The notes below the pieces were generated by a model. The model made no database searches, was not told where the DNA came from, and was given only the letters and a program-made list of their open reading frames with translations. Position numbers and translations under genes: made by a program. This document shows positions 16,586 to 24,939 of a DNA stretch of 64,000 nt, piece by piece. The DNA is taken from the NCBI RefSeq assembly GCF_049562855.1, contig NZ_CP186925.1:2418001-2482000 (forward strand). Direction: 5' to 3'. The DNA comes from Ruminococcus_C callidus. Its GTDB lineage: Bacteria > Bacillota > Clostridia > Oscillospirales > Ruminococcaceae. Numbering within the stretch: the stretch's first letter is position 1; each line of letters opens with the position of its first letter.

Positions 16586-17634
16586 GGAACATGGATACCC
16601 AGAAAGTGAAAAAAGGAATTCTTTTTGCAATTCCAACCATCATGTTTGGCTATGCCGGAGACAAGCTAGCATTTGCATGGAGAATTACAGAAGGCACAAA
16701 TATTTCCGAAAAACTTTTCCCGTTTTTCACGAATTTGGGTGTTTCTTTTGCGAATCCTGCACCCAGTCTGCACCCGATAGACTTGTTCATTGGGCTGGCA
16801 TTGGGCATTTTAATTCAAGTCATCATGCATTTCAAGCGTAAAAATGCTAAGAAATTCAGACATGGCGAGGAATATGGTGCTGCACGTTGGGGTACGCCAA
16901 AGGACATTGAACCGTATATGGACAAATCCAATTTTGAGAATAATATTATTTTGACTCAAACAGAACGGCTGACAATGGGAAAACCATCTAGTCCTAAGTA
17001 TGCCAGAAACAAAAACGTTCTTGTAATCGGCGGCTCCGGCTCTGGTAAAACACGATTTTTCCTAAAGCCCAATCTCATGCAAATGCACAGCAGCTACGTT
17101 GTAACTGACCCCAAAGGCACTGTTTTGGTAGAATGCGGAAAAATGTTACAGCGAAACAAATACCAGATTCGTGTTTTCAATACTGTGGATTTCAAAAAAT
17201 CCATGCATTACAATCCCTTTGCGTATATTCGCCCCGAAACAAGAGAGCAAGACATTCTGAAATTTGTCGAAGTTCTCATCAAAAACACTTCTGGCAGCGA
17301 ACAAAAGGGCGAAGATTTCTGGACGAAAGCAGAACGACTGCTTTACACCGCCTACATCGCCATGATGTATACGGTTTCCCCACCAGAAGAATGGAATTTT
17401 GCAACGCTAATTGACATGATCAACTGTTCCGAGTGTCGGGAAGAAGATGAAACGTTTCAAAATGCGATTGACATTCAGTTCTCCATGGTGGAAAAGTGGT
17501 TGAATCAACAGCTGGATGAGGAAGAAAATCTTGGCGAATTTGAAGCAATGCGTGAAATATCACCAACAAAAGAGCAAATGTCAATCGGAAGCTTTGCAAT
17601 AAAACAATACAAAGCATATAAACTGGCTGCTGGT
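16582..17634 (+). pseudogene. VirD4-type coupling protein, N-terminal part (split by element A)
   Basis: The 351 codons encode two N-terminal membrane segments and the Walker A loop GGSGSGKT at about residues 150-157, which binds ATP to pump DNA into the secretion channel. The gene is cut after the Gly codon at 17632-17634 (YKLAAG). The rest, beginning KTAKSIL, resumes in the same frame at 27156. Together they would give 645 residues, normal for the family. The open frame runs on without a stop into the recombinase of element A. Confidence 0.88.
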
Positions 17635-17721
17635 GTTGTATGCTCTAAAAGACTTCTTAATCAAGCGGTTGGAAAGTCTCTTAGAACACACAACCTAAAA
17701 CCGAAGAAAGGAGCGCAAGTT

Positions 17722-19608
17722 ATGAGAAAAAACGAGAAAATCACAGCTCTGTACGAACGACTGAGCCGTGATGACTTTGGCAAAGATGATGACCAACAGC
17801 GTGAGAGCAATTCCATTTCCAATCAAAAGGCTATGTTGGAGGAGTTCGCCGCACGGCAGGGCTTTACGAACATTGTCCATTTCACGGACGATGGCATTAG
17901 TGGTACTTGCTTTGACCGTCCCGGATTTTTAGCAATGATGAAAGAAGTGGAAGCCGGGAATGTGGAGTACCTGTGTATCAAGGACATGAGCCGCATGGGT
18001 CGTGACTATCTGAAAGTCGGTCAGATTATGGAAATCCTGCGTCAGCGTGGCGTTCGCCTTATCGCCATCAATGACGGTGTGGACAGTGCCAGAGGGGACG
18101 ATGATTTTACCCCTTTCCGCAACATTATGAACGAGTATTACGCCAGAGACACCAGCCGTAAAATCCGTTCCACTTTCCAGTCAAAAGGCAAGTCCGGCAA
18201 GCACCTCACAGGCACGGTCATTTACGGCTATCTCTGGAACGAAGCCAGAGACCAATGGTTGGTTGACCCCGAAGCCGCTGATGTGGTCAAGCGCATCTTT
18301 ACCATGACGATTGAGGGCTACGGTCCGTATCAGATCGCCAGCAAGCTGAAAGAAGAAAAAGTCCTCATTCCGTCCGCTTACCTTGCCCAGCACGGCGAGG
18401 GCGTGAACAAGAATAAGACTTTCAAAGATGTGTACGGCTGGGGTTCTTCCACCATCTGCAACCTTCTTGAAAAGCGTGAATATCTGGGACACACCATCAA
18501 TTTCAAGACCCGAAAGCACTTCAAGGACAAGAAAAGCCATTATGTCCCGGAGGACGAATGGACGATTTTTGAGAATACGCACGAAGCCATTATTGACCAG
18601 CAGACCTTTGACCTTGTGCAGAAAATCCGTGGGAATGTCAGACGCTACCCGGACGGCTGGGGCGAAGCAGCTCCCCTCACAGGCTTGCTTTATTGTGCCG
18701 ATTGCGGCGGCAAGATGTATGTCCACCGTACCAACAACGGCAAGCGTATTTCTCAATATACCTGTTCCCAATACAGCAAAGTCCCAGTTGGAAAGCTCTG
18801 CATGACACAGCACCGTATCAATGAAGATGTGGTACTGTCCCTTGTCTCTGAAATGCTCAAAGCCATTGCCGAGTATGCGAAGCATGACCGAGCCGAGTTT
18901 GTCCGTGTGGTGCAGGAAGCGCAGTCCAGCCAGCAGACGGCAGAGGTCAAGAAACAGCGGACACGCCTTGCCACCGCAAAGCAGAGAGTTTCCGAGCTGG
19001 AAGTCCTGCTCTGCAAAATCTATGAGGACAACATTTTAGGAAAGCTGTCCGACAGCAGATACGCCACTCTGGACGCTCAATACGAAAAGGAACAGTCCGA
19101 GCTTACCGCCGAAATCTCTGCTCTGGAAAAGGCTGTCAAGAGCTATGAGAAGCACGAAAAGGACGCTGATCGTTTTATCGCTCTGATTGACAAGTACGAG
19201 AACTTCGACAAGCTGACCATTGCCATGCTCAACGAGTTTATCGAGAAAATCCTTGTGCATGAGCGTGACCGCAAAGGCAGTATACAGACCACACAGGAGG
19301 TCGAGATTTACTTCAATTTTGTTGGGCGATTCGTTCCCCCGGCGTTTGGAGAAGTGGAGCTGACCCCGGAAGAATTAGAGGAAATCCGCAAGCGTGAGGA
19401 ACGCAAGGACAGGTTTCATCAGAACTACTTGAAGCGGAAAGCCAGCGGAGCGCAGAAGCGATACGAGGACAAAATCAAGGGGAGAAAAAAGGCAGAAATC
19501 GAAGCCAAGAAAGCCGCCATTCGTGCAGAGGACATTGCAAAGGGAGTGTTCGTTCCCGTCAGCAGTTTACCGCAGAGAGAGCCGATGAAAGGAGTACAAA
19601 CAGCATGA
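17722..19608 (+). CDS. Large serine recombinase of element A
   Basis: ATG 17722 follows AAAGGAG, giving 628 residues, although the frame is open from virD4. Catalytic Ser15 lies in YERLSRDDFG, with the resolvase helix and SRMGRDYLKVGQ, a recombinase domain (GPYQIASKL..., about 170-290), a zinc-ribbon CADCGG...CSQY, and a C-terminal coiled coil. This is the TnpX/TndX family that excises and integrates circular elements. It probably made the insertion into virD4. Confidence 0.93.
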   Translation: MRKNEKITALYERLSRDDFGKDDDQQRESNSISNQKAMLEEFAARQGFTNIVHFTDDGISGTCFDRPGFLAMMKEVEAGNVEYLCIKDMSRMGRDYLKVGQIMEILRQRGVRLIAINDGVDSARGDDDFTPFRNIMNEYYARDTSRKIRSTFQSKGKSGKHLTGTVIYGYLWNEARDQWLVDPEAADVVKRIFTMTIEGYGPYQIASKLKEEKVLIPSAYLAQHGEGVNKNKTFKDVYGWGSSTICNLLEKREYLGHTINFKTRKHFKDKKSHYVPEDEWTIFENTHEAIIDQQTFDLVQKIRGNVRRYPDGWGEAAPLTGLLYCADCGGKMYVHRTNNGKRISQYTCSQYSKVPVGKLCMTQHRINEDVVLSLVSEMLKAIAEYAKHDRAEFVRVVQEAQSSQQTAEVKKQRTRLATAKQRVSELEVLLCKIYEDNILGKLSDSRYATLDAQYEKEQSELTAEISALEKAVKSYEKHEKDADRFIALIDKYENFDKLTIAMLNEFIEKILVHERDRKGSIQTTQEVEIYFNFVGRFVPPAFGEVELTPEELEEIRKREERKDRFHQNYLKRKASGAQKRYEDKIKGRKKAEIEAKKAAIRAEDIAKGVFVPVSSLPQREPMKGVQTA

Positions 19609-19949
19609 ATATCACTTACACACAGAACGGTGATTATCTTATCCCGAACATCATTATCCGCAAGACAAAGCCCCTCGGACACTACGGCAGACTCCGCAAG
19701 GCGTATCTGGAAATGCACCGCCCGATACTGTTCAATGAGCTGGTGCTATCCGATAGGCTCTTTGAGCATTGCGCCGAGATTGAAGAAGCGGCACAAAACC
19801 GAATGGAGCTGATCGTGCCGAAGCTGGCAAAGCAGTACGGCGTGACCGAGCAACTGAAAGCCGATAATCAAATGGAATGGGTGCGGCAGATGAACGCTTG
19901 CAAGGCACAGGCAGAGGAGATTGTGAAAGCGGAATTGATTTATGATTGA
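19605..19949 (+). CDS. tnpV: TnpV-family transposon protein
   Basis: A 114-residue protein overlapping the recombinase stop by 4 bases. The signature GDYLIPNI, GHYGRLRKAYLEMHRP and a C-terminal NQMEWVRQMNA match TnpV of Tn4451-type elements and the second copy at 28748. Its role is unknown; an accessory role in recombination is inferred from the coupling. Confidence 0.85.
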   Translation: MNITYTQNGDYLIPNIIIRKTKPLGHYGRLRKAYLEMHRPILFNELVLSDRLFEHCAEIEEAAQNRMELIVPKLAKQYGVTEQLKADNQMEWVRQMNACKAQAEEIVKAELIYD

Positions 19950-19955
19950 GCGAGG

Positions 19956-19986
19956 AAGTCCGGGCAGAAAACTGTTCGGACTTTTC
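19956..19986 (+). terminator. Terminator after tnpV
   Basis: AAGTCCG (19956-19962) pairs with CGGACTT (19977-19983), followed by TTCTC. Confidence 0.6.
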
Positions 19987-20090
19987 TCATATAGTCCAAA
20001 GTTGCGGTAGAATTGTTCACAAGTTTTATGGTACAATTTATGCGAATAAAGAAAACGGAAAATTAGAATCTAACAAGAGAATGTGGTTGT

Positions 20091-20168
20091 ATGAAAAAAT
20101 CCATATTAGTATTTTGGGCAATCGTGTGTCTGTTACCTATTCAAAGGAGGTTTAAGAATTTTAAATGA
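20091..20168 (+). CDS. Possible 25-residue signal-like peptide before the exporter
   Basis: ATG 20091 opens MKKSILVFWAIVCLLPIQRRFKNFK, which has the basic start and hydrophobic core of a signal peptide. It contains the AGGAGG of the permease and overlaps its start (ATGA). It might be a remnant of a bacteriocin precursor or a leader for coupling; no mature peptide follows. Confidence 0.3.
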   Translation: MKKSILVFWAIVCLLPIQRRFKNFK

Positions 20169-22129
20169 AACATATAAGAAATATATTGCTGTTGATTACG
20201 ATTATTTTTGCTTTTGTTATGCAAGCTGAAGTATATCAAAATATGCTCTGGAACTTTAATGGTGCTTATTATTTATCGTCCAGATACACAACTACTAATG
20301 ACGATATGGATTCATTTTTAGCCAATGCAGAAGATACAGCTGAGAAGCATGGTGTTCATATTTTTTCGACTTTTAATCAGAGAGTTTCTAATTATCAGAC
20401 AAGACTTTATATTTATGGTGATGATACCGTTGTTCGGGATAGTCTTAAAAGCACAATGGATATTGAGGAAAAAACATATACGGCTTTGATAGGCGGAATC
20501 ACCGTAATAGAATTTGAAGATTTTAGAGAAGCAAAAAACACAGGCAATGGACAGGAAATAATGGTCAGCTATATCGGTGACGATGATGACATTATTGCCA
20601 CATATCAAGATTTGGCAAAAGAATATTCTATATCGCAGCCAGAGTTTTGGCAATCAACCGAAACTGATATGATGTTCATTGTTTGGGGCCTGGTTGCCAT
20701 ATTGATGATTGTACTTAATATGATTGAGGTGATACGCAGACAAAAGGAAGTAGTTGTACGAGCTTCTCTGGGCGAAAATGCTGCTGTGATTGCTCTAAAA
20801 GCTGTAGTGGCTGATATGATTTCATATGCTGCATTATTCGTCTTAGCAAAGTTGCTTGTTTCTCAATTTATATCGGGAGCGTATGAAGATCATCTCATTT
20901 TGGCAGTGTATTGTGCCGGAGCAGTTCTTTCCGTAATTCCTTATGCTGCTTTTGTCCGCTTTGATGTAAAAAAAGCCTTTGCCAATGCTTCAGATAAAAA
21001 AGGTATGTTTTATCTTCTGAACGGTCTTAAAGTATTTGCTACTGCTATGACGATTTTTACAATAACTACAAATCTCAGTAGCATTCAAGGTAATTTACTT
21101 ACAAACACTACTCTTTTAGAAAATCATTATAATGATTACTATTTTGGAGTTATGCAGATTGAACCTCCTTTTGAAGAAAATGAGGAGGAATCCAAAGAGA
21201 GCGAATTTTGGAATGACCTTTACGAAAATGAATACAACACTATAAATCCGGTGGTCTGCATAGGCAGCCGGATAAGCGATACGGATAATTATATTTTTGT
21301 AAATCATAATGCCAGAGATATGCTGCAAGGGTTTTCTGATATGCTTACTGAAGATGATGAAAAAGAGGATATCGTGGTCTTCGTGCCAAAGGGAAAAAAT
21401 GCGGAATCATACAAAGATATCGCAAAAGAGGAAATTGACTCTCTTACCCAAAATGCAGAAGAACTGCGTGTTGTTTATAAAGAATATTCTGGCAGAGAGC
21501 AATTTTATTATCTCAATTCGAACAGAGAAGAGGCTATTGACGGATTGTCAAGAGCAACAAATCCGATTGTTATTTATCAGGCAAATGAGGCTGTTGCTTT
21601 GAATGGAAGTTATATCGAAACAGGAACATATAATGGTGAGGTGATCTACGGATGCGATGAAAGCACAATTCGTAATGCTGCGAAAAAATATGCAGAACAG
21701 CTTGGTCCACACTATTTTATGCTGACGAATGTCGGGGAGGATTATACTTATAGTCATAGTTTCCTCGTGAAACTGATTGGCTTTATAAGCTCTCTTTGCG
21801 TATTAGTATTGCTGTTAGATATCGCTATCATCATATCTGAAGTGAAAATGGAATTTAGACTTAATGCGATGGAAATCTCCCTCAAAAAGGTTTTGGGCTA
21901 TCGCTTTTATGAAAGGCACAAAAGATTTATTTCCGTTAATCTCTTAGAAAATATAGCCGTTGTGATATTGATTTGCATTGTTTCGCTTTTTATATCTAAC
22001 GCAAGTGTCGGGATTGCTTTACTGGTTGGAGCATTGCTCACCATTATTGAAATGGCAATCATTTTCACAAATGTTATGTGGGTTGAAAAAACAAATATCT
22101 CAAAGTCCTTGAAAGGTGGATGTTTATGA
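20165..22129 (+). CDS. Bacteriocin-associated integral membrane protein (DUF1430/FtsX-like permease)
   Basis: A 654-residue protein with about eight predicted membrane segments: one at the N-terminus, four near residues 165-310, a large outside domain (about 320-530) and three at the C-terminus. The layout is that of the putative immunity permeases found with lactococcin 972-type bacteriocins. The start follows AGGAGG by 14 bases. It overlaps the ATPase gene, so the two form an ABC transporter. No bacteriocin gene is visible, so a stand-alone defence or export role is possible. Confidence 0.75.
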   Translation: MKHIRNILLLITIIFAFVMQAEVYQNMLWNFNGAYYLSSRYTTTNDDMDSFLANAEDTAEKHGVHIFSTFNQRVSNYQTRLYIYGDDTVVRDSLKSTMDIEEKTYTALIGGITVIEFEDFREAKNTGNGQEIMVSYIGDDDDIIATYQDLAKEYSISQPEFWQSTETDMMFIVWGLVAILMIVLNMIEVIRRQKEVVVRASLGENAAVIALKAVVADMISYAALFVLAKLLVSQFISGAYEDHLILAVYCAGAVLSVIPYAAFVRFDVKKAFANASDKKGMFYLLNGLKVFATAMTIFTITTNLSSIQGNLLTNTTLLENHYNDYYFGVMQIEPPFEENEEESKESEFWNDLYENEYNTINPVVCIGSRISDTDNYIFVNHNARDMLQGFSDMLTEDDEKEDIVVFVPKGKNAESYKDIAKEEIDSLTQNAEELRVVYKEYSGREQFYYLNSNREEAIDGLSRATNPIVIYQANEAVALNGSYIETGTYNGEVIYGCDESTIRNAAKKYAEQLGPHYFMLTNVGEDYTYSHSFLVKLIGFISSLCVLVLLLDIAIIISEVKMEFRLNAMEISLKKVLGYRFYERHKRFISVNLLENIAVVILICIVSLFISNASVGIALLVGALLTIIEMAIIFTNVMWVEKTNISKSLKGGCL

Positions 22130-22734
22130 TTATAATTCGTGGCTTAAATAAAGCATTTGGAGAGAAAATAATTTTCTCCAACTTTAATTTGGAAATTCCG
22201 GATGGAAGTTTTGTAGTAATCAGCGGGGATAGCGGCAGTGGAAAAAGCACTTTGCTCAATATGATTGGTGGTATCGAAAAGCCGGATAGCGGCAGTATCA
22301 TAATCGAAGGGCTGAATATTACCCGGCTTAAAAATAAAAACAGTTTTTTTGCGGATACAGTGGGGTTTCTTTTTCAGAATTTTGCACTGCTTGAAAATAA
22401 GACAGTTAAAGAAAATTTAAGTTTGATTAAAAAATCAAGCCGAACTAAAGTATCACTTAAAGAAGCTCTTAATCGTGTGGGGTTATCAAAGGAAGTTAAC
22501 AAAAAAGTTTATCAGCTTTCCGGTGGTGAACAACAGAGAGTTGCTTTAGCTCGTCTTATGATGAAAAAATGTTCTGTTGTTTTGGCAGATGAACCTACTG
22601 GCTCACTTGACAAGAAAAATAGAGATATTGTTATGAGGTTATTGCACGAACTCAATGAAGAAGGTAAAACGGTTATCATTGTTACCCACGATCAGGGTAT
22701 TATTGAAGATGAACCTTATGTTGTGAAAATCTGA
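22126..22734 (+). CDS. ABC transporter ATP-binding protein
   Basis: ATG 22126 is better spaced from AAAGGTGG than ATG 22120. About 202 residues: Walker A SGDSGSGKST, Q-loop LFQNFALL, signature LSGGEQQRVALARL, Walker B VVLADEPTGSLD and the switch His in VTHDQ. This is the short LolD/MacB-like type that pairs with the permease just upstream. The gene is much more AT-rich than the rest of element A. Confidence 0.9.
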   Translation: MIIIRGLNKAFGEKIIFSNFNLEIPDGSFVVISGDSGSGKSTLLNMIGGIEKPDSGSIIIEGLNITRLKNKNSFFADTVGFLFQNFALLENKTVKENLSLIKKSSRTKVSLKEALNRVGLSKEVNKKVYQLSGGEQQRVALARLMMKKCSVVLADEPTGSLDKKNRDIVMRLLHELNEEGKTVIIVTHDQGIIEDEPYVVKI

Positions 22735-22792
22735 GAGTACCTCTTAGAAATGTCTTGATCTACATTTTATGTAATTTGGGTCAGAAGAAAAT

Positions 22793-22850
22793 CCCTTTAG
22801 GAACTAAAGGGCGCACTTCTATACTCTCCTATCGGGAGTATCGTGCGTCC
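22793..22850 (-). other. oriT: oriT of element A (MOBQ type)
   Basis: On the minus strand a hairpin (GAGTAT/ATACTC arms at 22836-22841 and 22821-22826) stands just 5' of AGAAGTGCG/CCCTTTAG. This fits the RSF1010-family nick site AAGTGCG^CCCT, recalled from the literature, with cutting expected between 22812 and 22811. A second stem, CCCTTTAG/CTAAAGGG (22793-22811), follows. The orientation makes the recombinase side enter first and mobA last. Confidence 0.82.
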
Positions 22851-23016
22851 TGCGGAGCTTCATTCTCCGTCAGCAGAAGAAAACTGCTTGACCGAGAATG
22901 TTGCGTCACTTCGTTCCGTCAAGGTGGCTACACCCCCTTGCGCCGCTAAAGCGGCTATCCCTTGTGGACTTGCCGTCCGCAAACAGCATAAAATGCTGTT
23001 CGCCGCCAGCAAGTTT
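22851..23016 (+). other. Conserved folded tract behind oriT A
   Basis: Several stems are visible: CGGAG/CTCCG (22853-22869), GGTG/CACC (22923-22934), GCCGC/GCGGC (22942-22955) and ACAGCAT/ATGCTGT (22983-22999). The string TTGTGGACTTGCC (22962-22974) and a final CAAGTTT recur in the matching tract of element B although the stem sequences differ. It holds no gene. It may be a structured RNA, or a single-strand start site or promoter used during transfer. Confidence 0.6.
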
Positions 23017-23039
23017 GAAAAACTGAATACCGAAAAACT

Positions 23040-23085
23040 GACCGTTGACTGGTCGCACTATGCGAAAAGTTGACGGTCTTTTTTT
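23040..23085 (+). terminator. Terminator before the mob operon of element A
   Basis: GACCGT at 23040-23045 pairs with ACGGTC at 23073-23078, followed by seven T. Confidence 0.6.
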
Positions 23086-23117
23086 ATCCCAAAAATCAAA
23101 AAAGGAGGTCAATCACA

Positions 23118-23477
23118 ATGACAAAACCGAAAACCCTTGAACAGCTCCGAGCCGAAAAGGAACGAGCCGAGACGCAGCTTGCACAGGAGAAGCACAAGCT
23201 CAACCGTCTTGAGAACAGAAAGAAATATCTGGAGAAAGGCGAAAGGCAGAAACGCACCCATCGTCTTTGCAATCTGGGCGGCACGATTGAGAGCCTTGCC
23301 CCGGAGGTCAAAGATCTCACACGCACCGAAATGACAGAGCTGATGGAGTACATCTTTTCTCTGTCCGAAGTCCAGCGAGCCGTCCGTCACATGGCGATTA
23401 CTCACACCAACCAAGCGAACAGAGAAAAGGAGTTGAAAGCCGATGGCACTATTTCATCTGAGCGTCACGCAGACTAA
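23118..23477 (+). CDS. DUF3847 protein
   Basis: ATG 23118 follows AAAGGAGG, giving 119 residues. It begins with a long charged coiled coil and carries RTHRLCNLGGTIES, also found as RTHRLCTRGGMLES in the element B copy. It overlaps mobA by 35 bases. The family is always near MobA relaxases in these elements and may be a relaxosome accessory protein. Confidence 0.8.
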   Translation: MTKPKTLEQLRAEKERAETQLAQEKHKLNRLENRKKYLEKGERQKRTHRLCNLGGTIESLAPEVKDLTRTEMTELMEYIFSLSEVQRAVRHMAITHTNQANREKELKADGTISSERHAD

Positions 23478-24939
23478 GCGAAGCGCAGGACAGTCCGCTA
23501 TTGCTTCTGCCGCCTACCGTGCCGGGGAGCGATTGTATAGCGAGTATTACGGCGAATACAGCGACTACACCCGCAAGGGCGGCGTGATCTGCTCTGACAT
23601 TCTCTTGCCGTCCCATGCACCGCCAGAATACGCAGACCGCCAGACCCTATGGAACGCCGTGGAAAAAGCCGAGCGTGGAAAGAACGCCCAGCTTGCATAC
23701 AGCTTTAACATTGCCTTGCAGAATGAATTTTCCCTTGAGGAAAACATCGCTCTTGCAAGGCGATTTTTATTGGAGAACTTTGTGAGCCGTGGCATGGTGG
23801 TTGACTTCGCCGTACACCAGCCAGACCGGGAGGACGGCGGCATACCAAACCCACACTTCCATGTGCTTTGTCCCATCCGCCCCATCGAGCAGGACGGTAA
23901 ATGGGGGCTAAAGCAACGACGAGTGTACGAGCTGGACGAGGACGGAAATCGTATCAGAGACCAGAACGGCGAGTATGTTTTCAATGCCGTTCCCACTACC
24001 GACTGGGGCAGTCCCGAAACGCTGGAACATTGGCGGCAGACATGGGCGGAGCTATGCAATGCCAAGTTTGCGGAAAAAGGGCTTGATGTTCGTATCGACC
24101 ACCGCAGCTATGAACGGCAAGGCGTGGATTTACTTCCCACTATCCATGAAGGCGCAACCGTCCGGGCAATGGAGAAGAAAGGTATCCGCACCGAGAAAGG
24201 CGAGTTCAACCGCTGGATCAAAGCCACCAACGCCGTGATCCGGGACATCAAGAAGAAAATCACTTCGCTTATGGGCTGGATAGCGGATATGAAAGCCGAG
24301 CTTGCCAAGCCACAGGCACCCGACCTTGTTTCTCTGCTGAACGCCTATTACACCCAGCGCAAAGCCGGGGCGTATTCCCAGAAAGGCAAAATCAGCAACC
24401 TAAAGGAGATGAACGATACTTTCAATTATCTCCGGGCAAACGGCATTTACTCCCTTGAGGATTTGGAACGCCGTGTCAGCGAACACAGTGCTGCCACAGA
24501 GAGTTTGAAGAAAACGCTGGACGAACAGACCGCCCGAATGAAAGCAATTAAGCAGCTCTATGACAGCTCCGCTGCTTTCCAGAGCTTGAAGCCTGTCTAT
24601 GACGGCTTGCAGAAAATCAAGTTTGAGAAGCCCAGAGCCAAGTACAAGGCAGAGCATGAAGCGGAACTGAAACAGTTCTACGCCGCCAGACGCAAGCTGA
24701 CCGGAGAGTTCCCGGACGGCAAGGTGGATATGAAAAAGCTGACCGAAGAGTATGACGAGCTGGAACAGGCGCACAACACCACCTATGGCGAGTTTAAGAC
24801 TGTCAGAGACGATTTACACCGTCTTTGGAAGGTCAAGTCATGTGTAGATACTGCCGCCCGATTTAACGAGCGTACAGAGGAACAAATGCACCAAAATCGA
24901 CCCCAAACACGACACAAAAAGGAGGAACTATCCCGATGA
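23443..24939 (+). CDS. mobA: MobA/MobL relaxase (MOBQ)
   Basis: A 498-residue protein. Relaxase motifs: the N-terminal RSAGQSAIASAAYRAGERL with the catalytic Tyr, and the metal-binding HxH in NPHFHVLCPIRP near residue 130. The C-terminal half is a coiled coil. It would nick the MOBQ oriT upstream and lead the strand into a recipient, borrowing a secretion channel from the host ICE or another element. Start after AAAGGAG. Confidence 0.92.
   Translation: MALFHLSVTQTKRSAGQSAIASAAYRAGERLYSEYYGEYSDYTRKGGVICSDILLPSHAPPEYADRQTLWNAVEKAERGKNAQLAYSFNIALQNEFSLEENIALARRFLLENFVSRGMVVDFAVHQPDREDGGIPNPHFHVLCPIRPIEQDGKWGLKQRRVYELDEDGNRIRDQNGEYVFNAVPTTDWGSPETLEHWRQTWAELCNAKFAEKGLDVRIDHRSYERQGVDLLPTIHEGATVRAMEKKGIRTEKGEFNRWIKATNAVIRDIKKKITSLMGWIADMKAELAKPQAPDLVSLLNAYYTQRKAGAYSQKGKISNLKEMNDTFNYLRANGIYSLEDLERRVSEHSAATESLKKTLDEQTARMKAIKQLYDSSAAFQSLKPVYDGLQKIKFEKPRAKYKAEHEAELKQFYAARRKLTGEFPDGKVDMKKLTEEYDELEQAHNTTYGEFKTVRDDLHRLWKVKSCVDTAARFNERTEEQMHQNRPQTRHKKEELSR

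Noticed and set aside
16582..19608. One 1008-residue protein
   Set aside because: It is two genes: a cut coupling protein and a recombinase with its own AAAGGAG and ATG at 17722.
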